DNA from: Clostridia bacterium
GTDB taxonomy: Bacteria > Bacillota > Clostridia > Christensenellales > Aristaeellaceae
NCBI GenBank assembly: GCA_017519405.1
Contig: JAFWSH010000019.1
Location: 1 to 50,742 of the forward strand
Direction of reading: 5' to 3'
DNA length: 50,742 nt
Shown here: in pieces, positions 19,420 to 27,682 of the stretch
Numbering within the stretch: the stretch's first letter is position 1
Layout: every line of letters begins with the position of its first letter
Position numbers and translations under genes: made by a program
Notes under the pieces: generated by a model
Told to the model about the DNA's origin: nothing
The model's input: only the letters and a program-made list of their open reading frames with translations
Database searches by the model: none

Positions 19420-21459
19420 ATGCCGCTGGAGATCGCGCCGCACGCAGGGTTCTGCATGGGCGTCCGCCGGGCGGTCAGCGCCGCGGAGGCGCTGGCGGAG
19501 CAGGGCGAGCCGGCCTGTACGCTGGGGGAGTTGATCCACAACCCGCAGGTGGTGAACATGCTGCGGGAGAAGGGCATCCCCCCGGTGGCGGATGTGGGCG
19601 AGGCCGCGGGCCGGCGGGTGCTGATCCGCAGCCACGGGGTTTCCCCGGCGGTGCTGCAGGCGCTGGAGGCCGCGGGCTGCGCCGTGGAGGACCTCACCTG
19701 CCCCTTTGTGGACAAACTGCACCACATTGCCGAGGAGGCGTCCGCGGACGGCAGCCCGGTGATCGTGGTGGGGGAGCGGAGCCACCCGGAGGTGGCGGGC
19801 ACCGTGGGCTGGATCCGAAGCCGGGCCTGGGTGGTGGCCACGCCGGAGGAGGCGGAGCTGCTGCCCGAAATGGCGCGGGCCACCGTCTGCAGCCAGACCA
19901 CCTTCCCCCCCAAAGTGTGGGACGCGGTGGTGGCGGTGCTGCGCCGGAAGGTGGAGCAGCTGACGGAAAAGTGCACCATCTGCCCCGCCACGGAGATCCG
20001 GCAGCGGGAGGCCAGGGAGCTGGCGGCCCGGTCGGACGCCATGATCGTGGTGGGAGGGCGGCACAGCGCCAACACGGCCAAGCTCTACGCCACCTGCAGG
20101 GCCCTGTGTCCCCGGACCATTCTGGTAGAGTGCGCGGCGGAGATCCCGCCTGCCTTTGCAAATACTCATTCCGAGAAGATCGGAATCACCGCCGGTGCAT
20201 CGACGCCCGACGGGTTACTGAAGGAGGTTGTCACTACCATGACCGACAATGAGAACATGAACCCGGTCGCACCCCAGGAAGCCGCAGAGAGCGATTTCGC
20301 GGCAGCCATCGACTCCACGATGGTCCACTACCGCCCCGGTGCTGTCCTGACGGGCACCGTCATCTCCATCGGGGATGAGGAAGTGATCGTCAACATCGGC
20401 GGCAAGTCCGACGGACTGATCAAGAAGTCTGACTTGGTGGACAAGGATGTCCAGCCCGGCAGCGAGATCGAGGTGGAGGTCGTCAAGGTCAACGACGGTG
20501 AAGGCAATGTGGTGCTGTCCCAGCGCAACATCGTCAACCGGAAGGCCTGGGAAGCACTTATGGAGAAGTTCCACGCCGGCGAGTATGTGACCGGTGTTGG
20601 CAGGGAGGCGGTTAAGGGCGGTCTGATTGCCGACGTGGACGGCATCCGCGCCTTCGTGCCCGCCTCCCAGCTGGACAACCGCTACGTGGAGAAGATCGCC
20701 AGCTTCGTGGGCAAAGAGATGAAGCTGAAGATCATCGAGGTGGACGAGAAGAAGAAGCGCGTCGTGGCCAGCCGCCGCGCCGCGATTCAGGAGGAGGCCG
20801 CCGCCCGCAAGGAGGAGGCCTGGAGCCGCCTGGAGGAGGGCGCCGTCATCCACGGCATCGTCCGCCGGCTCACCGCCTTCGGTGCCTTTGTGGACGTGGG
20901 CGGCGTGGACGGCCTGGTGCACATCACCGACCTGAGCTGGGCCCACATCAAGGATCCCAGCGAAGTGGTGAAGCCCAACCAGGAGATCGACGTGGTGGTG
21001 CTGAAGCTGGACCGGGAGCGCGACCGCATCCAGCTGGGCTACAAGCAGCTGCAGCCCAAGCCCTGGGACAATGCTGAGCTGAAGTATCCGGTGGGCTCCA
21101 TCGTGGCGGGCAAGGCGGTGCGGATCACCTCCTTCGGCTGCTTCGTGGAGCTGGAGCCCGGCCTGGACGGCCTGGTGCACATCACCCAGTGCGCGCCCAC
21201 GCCTGTGGCCAAGGTGGAGGACGCCGTCACCGTGGGCGAGATCGTCCATGTGAAGGTGCTGAGCGTCGACACCGAGAACAAGCGCATCTCCCTGTCCATC
21301 CGTCAGGCCCTGGAGGAAGAGGCCATGGACAACCTGGAGGAGGAAAACCTGGAGCTGGCCGAGGGCGAGGAAGCCCCTGCTGAGGAAGCCCCTGCTGAGG
21401 AAACCCCCGTGGAGGAGGCCCCCGCTGAGGAAGCTGCCCCCGAGGCCCCCGAGGCGTAA
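19420..21459 (+). CDS. ispH: IspH-ribosomal protein S1 fusion
   Basis: 679 residues. Residues 1-270 are 4-hydroxy-3-methylbut-2-enyl diphosphate reductase, the last MEP-pathway step to isoprenoids. The iron-sulfur cysteines lie in GFCMGVRRA, TCPFVDK and TICPATEIRQ, and the substrate-binding histidines in LIHNPQVV, RSHGVSP and ERSHPEVAG. GITAGASTPDGLL closes the domain. Residues about 274-650 hold four S1 RNA-binding repeats (for example GAFVDVGGVDGLVHITDLSW). The tail is a Glu/Ala/Pro repeat. The fusion is known in Clostridia. An in-frame ATG at 20239 with AAGGAGG at 20221-20227 could also yield S1 alone. The first ATG behind the ribosome site (19415) is out of frame; 19420 is the start. Confidence 0.95.
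   Translation: MPLEIAPHAGFCMGVRRAVSAAEALAEQGEPACTLGELIHNPQVVNMLREKGIPPVADVGEAAGRRVLIRSHGVSPAVLQALEAAGCAVEDLTCPFVDKLHHIAEEASADGSPVIVVGERSHPEVAGTVGWIRSRAWVVATPEEAELLPEMARATVCSQTTFPPKVWDAVVAVLRRKVEQLTEKCTICPATEIRQREARELAARSDAMIVVGGRHSANTAKLYATCRALCPRTILVECAAEIPPAFANTHSEKIGITAGASTPDGLLKEVVTTMTDNENMNPVAPQEAAESDFAAAIDSTMVHYRPGAVLTGTVISIGDEEVIVNIGGKSDGLIKKSDLVDKDVQPGSEIEVEVVKVNDGEGNVVLSQRNIVNRKAWEALMEKFHAGEYVTGVGREAVKGGLIADVDGIRAFVPASQLDNRYVEKIASFVGKEMKLKIIEVDEKKKRVVASRRAAIQEEAAARKEEAWSRLEEGAVIHGIVRRLTAFGAFVDVGGVDGLVHITDLSWAHIKDPSEVVKPNQEIDVVVLKLDRERDRIQLGYKQLQPKPWDNAELKYPVGSIVAGKAVRITSFGCFVELEPGLDGLVHITQCAPTPVAKVEDAVTVGEIVHVKVLSVDTENKRISLSIRQALEEEAMDNLEEENLELAEGEEAPAEEAPAEETPVEEAPAEEAAPEAPEA
20221..20241 (+). 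promoter_or_regulatory. Internal ribosome site and ATG for free S1
   Basis: AAGGAGG (20221-20227) lies 11 nt before an in-frame ATG (20239), exactly at the joint of the IspH and S1 parts (codon 274 of the fusion). Translation from here would give a 406-residue S1 protein beginning MTDNENM. The GGAGG may be forced by the codons for KEVV, so this is a possibility, not a proof. Confidence 0.5.
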
Positions 21460-21478
21460 TCCGGACAAGACAACAGAA

Positions 21479-21513
21479 CCCCGGTGCGGAAGCATCCGTA
21501 CCGGGGCTTTTTC
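21479..21513 (+). terminator. Intrinsic terminator of ispH-rpsA
   Basis: The 11-bp stem CCCCGGTGCGG (21479-21489) / CCGTACCGGGG (21496-21506) with one G-U pair and a 6-nt loop is followed by CTTTTTCT. Confidence 0.9.
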
Positions 21514-21537
21514 TGTGAACGCGGGGCGGGGGACGGG

Positions 21538-22461
21538 TTACATATCCGGGGCGCTGTCCAGCACCGTCAGGCGGTAGTGCTGCTTCAGGCAGCCCTCCAG
21601 GTTGCCATACTCGCTCACCCGCAGGGCGGGCATGTCCAGCAGCTGCATGCAGGCCAGCAGGATGGAGATGCCGTGGACCACGATGTCGGCGCGGCCGGCG
21701 TGGAGGCTGGGGAGGGCCATCCGCTCCGCCAGGGGCATGTCCGCCAGGCGGCAGGCCAGGTCCCGGGCGGCCTCCCGGGTGACCCGGGTGCCGTGGAGAC
21801 AGGCCCGGTCGCTCCAGTGGGTGCCGTTCACCAGGGCCCCCAGGCAGGTGAAGGTGCCGCCGGTGCCCCACCAGGTCTCCGGGGCCTGCCAGCCCTCGCA
21901 GCGGGCAAGGGCCTCGCCGATCACCGCCTCCGCCCGGCCGATAGCCAGGGGCAGGTCCGCCGCGCTGCGGATGGGCAGGGCCTGGTAGAGCCGCACCGCG
22001 CCCATCTGGCAGCTGAAGGAGGCCGCCGGCTGTCCGGCGTCGCCGCTCACCACCTCGGTGGAGCCGCCGCCGATGTCGATGACGCCGCAGCGGCCGCCGT
22101 CGCAGGCCCCCAGGTAGGACTGGAGGGCCTCCTCCCGGCCGGAGCAGACCTGCAGGGGCACCCCCGCGGCCTCCCGGATGAGGGCCCCGAAGACGTCCCG
22201 GTTGGCGGCGTCCCGGGTGGCGGAGGTGGCGAAGACCAGGATCTCCCCGGCCCCGGCGGCCCGGGCGTCGGCGGCCATCCGGGCCACCTCGGCGGCGGTC
22301 TTGGCCATGGCCTCCGGGCTGAGGCACTGGTCCGGCCCCAGCCCGGCAAAGAGCCGGGTGACGGTCCGGTCCCGCCGCAGCCGCAGGCCGCTGCTGCCCC
22401 TCACCTCCGCCAGGAGCATTCTCACAGAGTTGGAGCCGATGCCGATGACTGCCGTTTTCAT
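21538..22461 (-). CDS. Ppx/GppA-family phosphatase
   Basis: 307 residues from the ATG at 22461 (GGGAGGAG about 12 nt upstream). The open frame extends further upstream as a shadow, but MKTAVIGIGSNSVRMLL is the family N-terminus. The actin-like ATPase fold shows phosphate loop 1 (IGIGSNS) and loop 2 (CGVIDIGGGSTEVV), and GTGGTFTCLGA. The family includes exopolyphosphatase and guanosine pentaphosphate phosphatase. At 307 residues it is the short form without the C-terminal HD-like domain, so whether it degrades polyphosphate or pppGpp is open. It is the last gene of the division/wall cluster and faces the ispH-rpsA terminator. Confidence 0.88.
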   Translation of the reverse strand: MKTAVIGIGSNSVRMLLAEVRGSSGLRLRRDRTVTRLFAGLGPDQCLSPEAMAKTAAEVARMAADARAAGAGEILVFATSATRDAANRDVFGALIREAAGVPLQVCSGREEALQSYLGACDGGRCGVIDIGGGSTEVVSGDAGQPAASFSCQMGAVRLYQALPIRSAADLPLAIGRAEAVIGEALARCEGWQAPETWWGTGGTFTCLGALVNGTHWSDRACLHGTRVTREAARDLACRLADMPLAERMALPSLHAGRADIVVHGISILLACMQLLDMPALRVSEYGNLEGCLKQHYRLTVLDSAPDM

Positions 22462-22514
22462 GCGCTGATCCGTCTCCTCCCGTGGTCCGGTCCCCCTGCC
22501 CGCTGCCCGGGCGG

Positions 22515-22898
22515 TCAGTTGCTGAAGAGCATCTCCTCGCTGCGGATCGCCCACTCCTCCTGGGTGTAGGCGTCCAGCTGATCCGCATTTTCGATCTCGA
22601 AGCGGATTTCCCCGGGCTTGAGGTAGCCGTGGTCGGAGCGGGCGTGCACCTCGATGTAGCCCATGGAGCCCACGGTGTCGATCTCCCGCTGGAGGGCCAG
22701 GTTCTGGTGCTCCTTCTGGGCCAGGGTCTCCTGCAGCGCCGCCTCCCGGGTGAGGAGGCGGCGCAGCTCCGCATCGTTGCGGCGCAGGCCGAAAACAAAC
22801 AGCGCGGCCATCACCGCCACCACCGCGATCACCACATACCAGTTCACCTGCCTCGTCCGCAGACGCTGCAGCAGGGTTTCTTTCTCCGGCTGAGCCAT
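22515..22898 (-). CDS. FtsB/DivIC-like septum-formation protein
   Basis: 127 residues from the ATG at 22898. The order is a short basic cytoplasmic head, one membrane segment (about 19-38, WYVVIAVVAVMAALFVFGL), a coiled coil (about 40-75, rich in Leu/Glu/Gln) and a C-terminal domain with the family-like YIEVHARSDHGYLKPGE, which resembles the DivIC 'ExxAR-xxGYVxPGE' motif. Such proteins link FtsQ/DivIB and FtsL and activate septal wall synthesis. The start is chosen for GGAG (22907-22910), 8 nt upstream; a longer frame begins at 22991 but lacks this support. It begins 5 bp after the stop of the preceding unknown gene. Confidence 0.85.
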   Translation of the reverse strand: MAQPEKETLLQRLRTRQVNWYVVIAVVAVMAALFVFGLRRNDAELRRLLTREAALQETLAQKEHQNLALQREIDTVGSMGYIEVHARSDHGYLKPGEIRFEIENADQLDAYTQEEWAIRSEEMLFSN

Positions 22899-22903
22899 GG
22901 TCT

Positions 22904-23725
22904 TCACTCCTGTTCCGGGTGCGTGTCGTTCCACTTCTCCAGCAGTGCCCGGAGGCAGGCAAGCCAGCGGGCGTTGTGCTCCGTCTCCCACAGGGCGCTG
23001 TCCGCCAGGCGGCAGAGGCAGTCGAAGAGCTGGCCGTAGTCGTGGGCCTGCCGGGCGCTTTCGATGCGCTCCCCCAGGGCGGCCTCATCTGCCACGCCCT
23101 CCGCGATGGCCTCCAGGTTGTCCATGCAGCCCTGCAGCAGGCCGGGAATGTCCAGGTCGTAGTCCTCCTCCCGGAACACCCGGGCCAGGCGCTCCATCTG
23201 CTCCAGGGCGTCCTCCGTGGGGAGCCCTGCCCCGTACTGCTCCATCAGCCACAGCCAGCACTCGTCCATGGCCGTCCAGTCCTCCTGGACGTGGCCGCCC
23301 ACGAAGAGCACCGTGCCCTTCTCCAGGGTGAAGTCCTCCGAGGCACGCTGGGCCACCATGGGGATGTTGCCCAGGCGCTTGTGGAGGCTCAGCCAGTCGT
23401 GGGGCTGGAAGCGGTGCTCGCTGTCGTAGGCGAAAACCGCCAGCTGCAGGCCGGCGGGCCCGGGCTTCACACTCAGGCGGCAGGTGGTGGGGATGGCGTC
23501 CCCGTAGGGGGCGTCGCAGATCATCTCATACAGGAAGGTGTCCCCCTCGCCGCCGTCCTCGGCGCTGCGCCGGCGGACCTCCTCCTGCAGCTCCAGGAGG
23601 CTGTAGTGGGGCCGGTCCTCCTCCGGGTCCAGATAGCCGCAGTTGTCCAGCATGCAGGTCAGGAGACGGCAGATGCTGCTCTCGGGGCCGATCACACAGA
23701 CTCGGGCGCGGCTGAGCATGGCCAT
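22904..23725 (-). CDS. Protein of unknown function in the cell-wall cluster
   Basis: 273 residues, no signal peptide or membrane helix; I do not recognise it. The first 35 residues (RARVCVIGPESSICRLLTCML) look like the start of a receiver or nucleotide-binding fold, but no phospho-acceptor pattern follows. The middle (about 60-150) is beta-rich and includes HVQEDWTAMDECWLWLMEQYG. The last 100 residues are helical and acidic. It lies between the PBP gene and the ftsB-like gene, overlapping the ribosome site of the latter, so it is cotranscribed with them. A cytoplasmic partner of the division or elongation machinery is possible, but that rests on position only. Confidence 0.65.
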   Translation of the reverse strand: MAMLSRARVCVIGPESSICRLLTCMLDNCGYLDPEEDRPHYSLLELQEEVRRRSAEDGGEGDTFLYEMICDAPYGDAIPTTCRLSVKPGPAGLQLAVFAYDSEHRFQPHDWLSLHKRLGNIPMVAQRASEDFTLEKGTVLFVGGHVQEDWTAMDECWLWLMEQYGAGLPTEDALEQMERLARVFREEDYDLDIPGLLQGCMDNLEAIAEGVADEAALGERIESARQAHDYGQLFDCLCRLADSALWETEHNARWLACLRALLEKWNDTHPEQE

Positions 23726-23772
23726 GAAAACTCACCTCACTCAAAGGATTGGGAAAACAGGGGAGCCGTGGG

Positions 23773-25215
23773 TCAGGGGGCGTCCGGCCGGTGGTCCCGG
23801 AGCCAGAGGAAGGCGTCGTGGGCCACCAGGGCGGCGGTGCTGCCGCCGGTGGTGCCGCTGTCCAGCCCCTCCACCACCACGGCGATGGCGTAGGGCAGCT
23901 CCTCATCGGCGATGTAGCCGGCGAACCAGCCGTACACGATGGGCTCCCCGCCGTCGGTGGAGTCCGCCGTGCCGGTCTTGCCGCAGACGGTGAGGCCGGG
24001 CACCGCGGCCCGCCAGCCTGTGCCGCCGGTGACGGCGCCCCGCATGTACTCCCCCAGCAGGGCGGCGGTCTCCGGGCTCATGCAGGTGCGGTACTCCGCG
24101 GAGGAGAAGCCGAGGCGCTGGCTGCCGGAGGCGGAGGTCACCCGCTGCAGGAGCCGGGGCTCCATCATCACGCCCCCGTTGGCCACCCCGGCGGCGATCA
24201 TGCACAGGTGCAGGGGGGTGGCGGTGATGGAGGACTGGCCGAAGCCGCAGGCGGCCAGCTCATAGTCGCTGCCGATCCGCTCCGGGAAGGAGGAGTTCTC
24301 CACCACCAGGTCCCGGAAGAGGAAGTTGTCGTTGAAGCCGAACTGCTCCGCGGTCTGCCGCAGGTCCCCCGCCCCCAGGTTCATGGCCAGGGTGGCGAAC
24401 ATCTTGTTGCAGCTCTGGGTGAAGGCGGAGCGCAGGTCCACGGTGCCGTGGGCCTCCCCGCCGTAGTCGCCGATGGTGTGGCCGCCGAAGTCCAGCACGT
24501 CGGTGGAGCAGGTGACGGTGACCTCCCGGGCCTGGGGGAGGTGGTCCAGCGCCGAGGCGGCGGTGACGATCTTGAAGGTGGATCCCGGGGGGATCCGGGC
24601 CTGGGTCACCCGGTTCCAGAAGGCCTTGTCCCCGGCGTCCACCGTGCCGCCGATGTCCTCCGGGTCGAAGGAGGGGAGGGAGGTGAGGGCGGCCACGGCG
24701 CCGGTCTTCCAGTTGAGGATGACGGCGGCGGCGGGCTTGCCGGCGGTGGTCTCGTGCTGCCGGAAGGCGTCGGCCAGGGCGGCGGTGAGGGGGGCGCTCA
24801 CCGTCAGCTGGACGCTGTCCCCCGTGCGGGCATTCCCGGCCAGCAGGTCACCCACCTGGTCCAGCAGGGAGGCCTGGAAGCCGTAGAGATAGCTGGTCTG
24901 GAAGGTCTCCACCCCGTTGGAGACGTGGCCCTGCCGGTCCCCCACCAGGTGCACCAGCGCCCGGCGGACGGCGGGGTCCTCCGCATAGCGGCGGTTGCCC
25001 TCCGGGTCGGTGGAGGCCAGGACCACGCCGTCGGTGTCCAGGATGTCCCCGGGGATCACCTGCTCCCGCTGGGTCCTCACCCGGGGATTGCGGATGGAGG
25101 AGAACCAGCGGTTGCCGTAGGTGAGGACGCTGTAGCTGCCGTAGACGGCCAGGGCGCCGAAGAGGAGGAACAGGAACACCGCCAGCAGCTTGAAGCGCAG
25201 ACGCTGCCGTTTCAC
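23773..25215 (-). CDS. Class B penicillin-binding protein (transpeptidase, PbpA/PBP2 type)
   Basis: 480 residues from a GTG at 25215, in a 4-bp GTGA overlap with the FtsW/RodA stop. One N-terminal membrane segment (about 9-30) is followed by a reduced dimerisation region with RGxI-like PGDILDTDGVVLA, and the transpeptidase domain (about 155-475). Active-site motifs are S212-T-F-K215, S268-C-N270 and K413-T-G415. It cross-links peptidoglycan outside the membrane and is the target of beta-lactams. The small size and adjacency to FtsW/RodA and FHA resemble the rodA-pbpA pair of Actinobacteria. The long open frame upstream of the GTG is a shadow of the FtsW/RodA gene. Confidence 0.93.
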   Translation of the reverse strand: MKRQRLRFKLLAVFLFLLFGALAVYGSYSVLTYGNRWFSSIRNPRVRTQREQVIPGDILDTDGVVLASTDPEGNRRYAEDPAVRRALVHLVGDRQGHVSNGVETFQTSYLYGFQASLLDQVGDLLAGNARTGDSVQLTVSAPLTAALADAFRQHETTAGKPAAAVILNWKTGAVAALTSLPSFDPEDIGGTVDAGDKAFWNRVTQARIPPGSTFKIVTAASALDHLPQAREVTVTCSTDVLDFGGHTIGDYGGEAHGTVDLRSAFTQSCNKMFATLAMNLGAGDLRQTAEQFGFNDNFLFRDLVVENSSFPERIGSDYELAACGFGQSSITATPLHLCMIAAGVANGGVMMEPRLLQRVTSASGSQRLGFSSAEYRTCMSPETAALLGEYMRGAVTGGTGWRAAVPGLTVCGKTGTADSTDGGEPIVYGWFAGYIADEELPYAIAVVVEGLDSGTTGGSTAALVAHDAFLWLRDHRPDAP

Positions 25216-26468
25216 AGCCCCACCTCCTCTTGCGCCAGGGCCAGGCGGGTGTCCTCCGCCAGGTCGTCCTCGTTGCGGCTGGCCACCCCCTGGATCAGCC
25301 CCACCAGGCACATGCTGGACACCAGGGAGGAGCCGCCGTAGCTCACAAAGGGCATGGTGACGCCGGTGAGGGGGATCAGCTTCAGCACGCCGCCGATGAT
25401 GACGAAGGTCTGCAGGCCCAGCATCAGGGTGGCCCCCATGGCCAGCAGGCCGTGGAAGCTGTGGGAGGCCCCCATGGCGATGGTGGCGCCCCGCCACGCC
25501 AGGGCCACATACATGGCCAGGACACACAGGCCGAAGATCAGGCCGAACTGCTCGCAGATCACGGCGAAGATGAAATCCGTGTGGTAGACCGGGATGGTCC
25601 GGGGGGAGCCCAGCCCCAGGCCCACGCCCCACAGCCCGCCGGAGGCGATGGCCATGAGGCCCTGCACCAGCTGGTAGCCTGCGTTGTCATAGTCCGCCCA
25701 GGGGTTGCGCCAGATGGCCACCCGCCGCTTCACGTGGGCGAACATCCGGTAGCCCAGCAGCGCCGCGCCGGTGCCCCCCGCCGCCCCCGCCGCCAGCACC
25801 CACAGGGAGCCGGTGGCGGCGTAGTACATCAGCAGGGCCACGGAGAAGTACAGCAGGGCGGTGCCCAGGTCCTTCTGGAGCATCAGCAGGCCCAGGCACG
25901 CCACCACGAAGAGGGACCAGAACCAGAAGCGCCGCCGGGACATGGCCCGGGCCAGGATGATCAGGAGGCTGATCTTCACGATCTCGCTGGGCTGCACCGA
26001 GATGCCCCCCACAAAGAGCCAGTTCCGGGCGCCGTAGATCTCCCGGCCGAACACCAGCGGCAGGGCCAGCAGCACCAGGGAGACAGGGGCCATCAGCAGG
26101 ATCAGCAGCCGCCAGGAGGAGAACCACTGCACGGCCCGGATGCACAGGGTCATGGCCGCCAGCCCCACCCCGTAGGCGATCACCTGGTGGTAGGCGTAGG
26201 CCGGGTTGGTGTCATAGAGCACCAGCACCCCCAGGGCGCACAGGAAGTTGGTCAGGGAGAGGAGCAGCCGGTCCCCGCCGATGAGCCGGGGCAGCAGGTA
26301 GGTGCCCAGCCACACCATGGCCGGCACCGCGGCGGCCAGGGCATAGCCCTGCCAGGCGTTGTCCCGCAGGGCCAGCAGCAGGAAGGCGCTGAAGAAGAAG
26401 AGCATCACCGCCGCCACCAGGCTGCGGCCGGCCCTGCGGACGGACTCGCTCTGGCGCTTTCTGCTCAT
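25212..26468 (-). CDS. FtsW/RodA/SpoVE-family peptidoglycan polymerase
   Basis: 418 residues with about 10-12 membrane helices. SEDS-family landmarks are GARNWLFVGGISVQPSEIVKI, LQKDLGTALLY, QLVQGLMAIASGGLWGVGLGLGS, and the C-terminal GVTMPFVSYGGSSL. The Asp in QKDLGTA is the catalytic position in this family. It polymerises glycan strands from lipid II together with a class B PBP, here encoded directly downstream with a 4-bp overlap. Whether it acts in elongation (RodA) or division (FtsW) cannot be decided. It also overlaps the FHA gene stop by 4 bp (ATGA). Confidence 0.95.
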   Translation of the reverse strand: MSRKRQSESVRRAGRSLVAAVMLFFFSAFLLLALRDNAWQGYALAAAVPAMVWLGTYLLPRLIGGDRLLLSLTNFLCALGVLVLYDTNPAYAYHQVIAYGVGLAAMTLCIRAVQWFSSWRLLILLMAPVSLVLLALPLVFGREIYGARNWLFVGGISVQPSEIVKISLLIILARAMSRRRFWFWSLFVVACLGLLMLQKDLGTALLYFSVALLMYYAATGSLWVLAAGAAGGTGAALLGYRMFAHVKRRVAIWRNPWADYDNAGYQLVQGLMAIASGGLWGVGLGLGSPRTIPVYHTDFIFAVICEQFGLIFGLCVLAMYVALAWRGATIAMGASHSFHGLLAMGATLMLGLQTFVIIGGVLKLIPLTGVTMPFVSYGGSSLVSSMCLVGLIQGVASRNEDDLAEDTRLALAQEEVGL

Positions 26469-27064
26469 GGCTGCGCCTCCTCTCCGGGGTCATCCTCCGG
26501 GGAGGGCGCGTCCTCCTCCCGCATGAGGGGCGCGGCGCCGTAGCGCAGGGGGGTGGCGGGGTCCAGGACGTCCTCCTGGAAGCGGACCCGGTAGCCCGTC
26601 TCCAGCCCGGCGAAGAGCCGCAGCCGCAGGCAGGCCCGGCCCACCTGCAGGATGGAGCCGTGGCCCATGAGCCCGGGGGCCTTCCGGGTGGCCTCCTCCC
26701 CGTCCACCAGGGCATACCGCCCCCGGCAGGGGATGATGAGCAGGCCCTTCCGGTCCTCCCAGCGGAAATCCAGGTGGAGGCGCTGCAATCCGGCCTCCGG
26801 CACGGGGATGTCGCAGCCCCGCACGCTGCCCATGGTGCCCTCCCGGGGGACCGGCAGGGTGGTGCCCGGGGGATACTCCCCGCTGCCGGAGAGGAGCACA
26901 AACTCCCCGATCATCCCGGCGTCCGGCAGGCGGCGCAGGCGGCGGTGCTTGTCCACATGGTCCTTCCACAGCCACAGAAAGGAGCGCAGCACAATCAGCA
27001 GCCCCAGCGCCGCAAACCAGTAGCGCAGGCCGGAGGAGAGCACCTGGTAGACCTCGGAACTCAT
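26465..27064 (-). CDS. Membrane-anchored FHA-domain protein
   Basis: 199 residues. An N-terminal membrane segment (about 13-32, YWFAALGLLIVLRSFLWLW) is followed by a basic linker and an FHA-like beta sandwich (about 52-155). The GSVRGCDIPVPEAGLQRLHLDF stretch stands for the usual G-R-x-x-x-x-D-I-x-l-x-x-x-x-v-S-x-x-H motif; the strict GR and SxxH residues are altered, so phosphothreonine binding is uncertain. The tail is acidic. FHA proteins of this kind sit beside FtsW/RodA and PBP genes in Actinobacteria and Clostridia and recruit phosphorylated partners. No Ser/Thr kinase gene is in this window. Confidence 0.8.
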   Translation of the reverse strand: MSSEVYQVLSSGLRYWFAALGLLIVLRSFLWLWKDHVDKHRRLRRLPDAGMIGEFVLLSGSGEYPPGTTLPVPREGTMGSVRGCDIPVPEAGLQRLHLDFRWEDRKGLLIIPCRGRYALVDGEEATRKAPGLMGHGSILQVGRACLRLRLFAGLETGYRVRFQEDVLDPATPLRYGAAPLMREEDAPSPEDDPGEEAQP

Positions 27065-27097
27065 GCCCTGCCGCTCCTTTCTTCATAATACAGGCAA

Positions 27098-27132
27098 GCC
27101 CGGCAGTCCCCCGGGGAGGGGACGGACCGGGC
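27098..27132 (-). terminator. Strong hairpin between the J-domain and FHA genes
   Basis: GCCCGG (27098-27103) pairs with CCGGGC (27127-27132), and inside it GTCCCC (27106-27111) pairs with GGGGAC (27118-27123). It begins 3 nt after the J-domain gene stop. There is no good T-run after it on the minus strand (TTGCCTGT), so it may be a weak terminator or an RNA-stability hairpin that sets a lower level for the FHA-FtsW-PBP genes. Confidence 0.5.
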
Positions 27133-27134
27133 GG

Positions 27135-27650
27135 TTATCTCTTGTGCAGCAGACGCCGGATGCGGCCCAGCAGGGTCTTCGCCTTGCGGGCGGCCACGGT
27201 GGCGTCCAGGGCGCCGGCCCGGTAGGTCATGTTGCCGGGCTCCCGGCGGATGGCCTCCCGGTAGGACTGCTCCGCGGACTCATACTGCTCCATGGCCATC
27301 AGGATCTCCCCCTGAAGGCCGTACCAGGCGGCGTTGCGGGTGATGGCGCGCAGCATCTGTCGGAGGGCGGCCTGGGCGTTGCCCCGCTCCAGCAGGCGGC
27401 GGCTCAGCAGGATGGCGTCCTCACAGGTGATGGGCTCGTTGTAGGGGGTCATGGCCCGCTTGGAGGCCAACTGGAGGGCTTCCTGGTAGGCCTGGTTCAG
27501 CACCACCATGTGGCGGGTGGCCTCCTCCTGCTCCTCCGGGGTATGGAACTGATCCGGATGCCAGCGCCTGGCCAGCCGGTGATAGGCGGCACGGACCGCG
27601 TCCACGTCGCTTGTGGGCTTGATCTCCAGGACTGCAAAGGGATCCGTCAC
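27135..27650 (-). CDS. J-domain protein with TPR-like tail
   Basis: 171 residues. The J domain is at the N-terminus (about 3-65) with the essential H31-P-D33 in RRWHPDQF, so it can stimulate a DnaK-type chaperone. It lacks the Gly/Phe, zinc-finger and C-terminal domains of DnaJ. Residues about 75-150 form helical repeats resembling a TPR pair (QAALRQMLRAITRNAAWYGLQGEI, then YESAEQSYREAIRREPGN). It lies 32 bp downstream of murA and is probably in the same transcript. It may target a client among the neighbouring wall proteins, which is inference. Confidence 0.87.
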   Translation of the reverse strand: MTDPFAVLEIKPTSDVDAVRAAYHRLARRWHPDQFHTPEEQEEATRHMVVLNQAYQEALQLASKRAMTPYNEPITCEDAILLSRRLLERGNAQAALRQMLRAITRNAAWYGLQGEILMAMEQYESAEQSYREAIRREPGNMTYRAGALDATVAARKAKTLLGRIRRLLHKR

Positions 27651-27682
27651 GCCTTCTCACCTCCTCTGCCCTGCGGAAGGGA

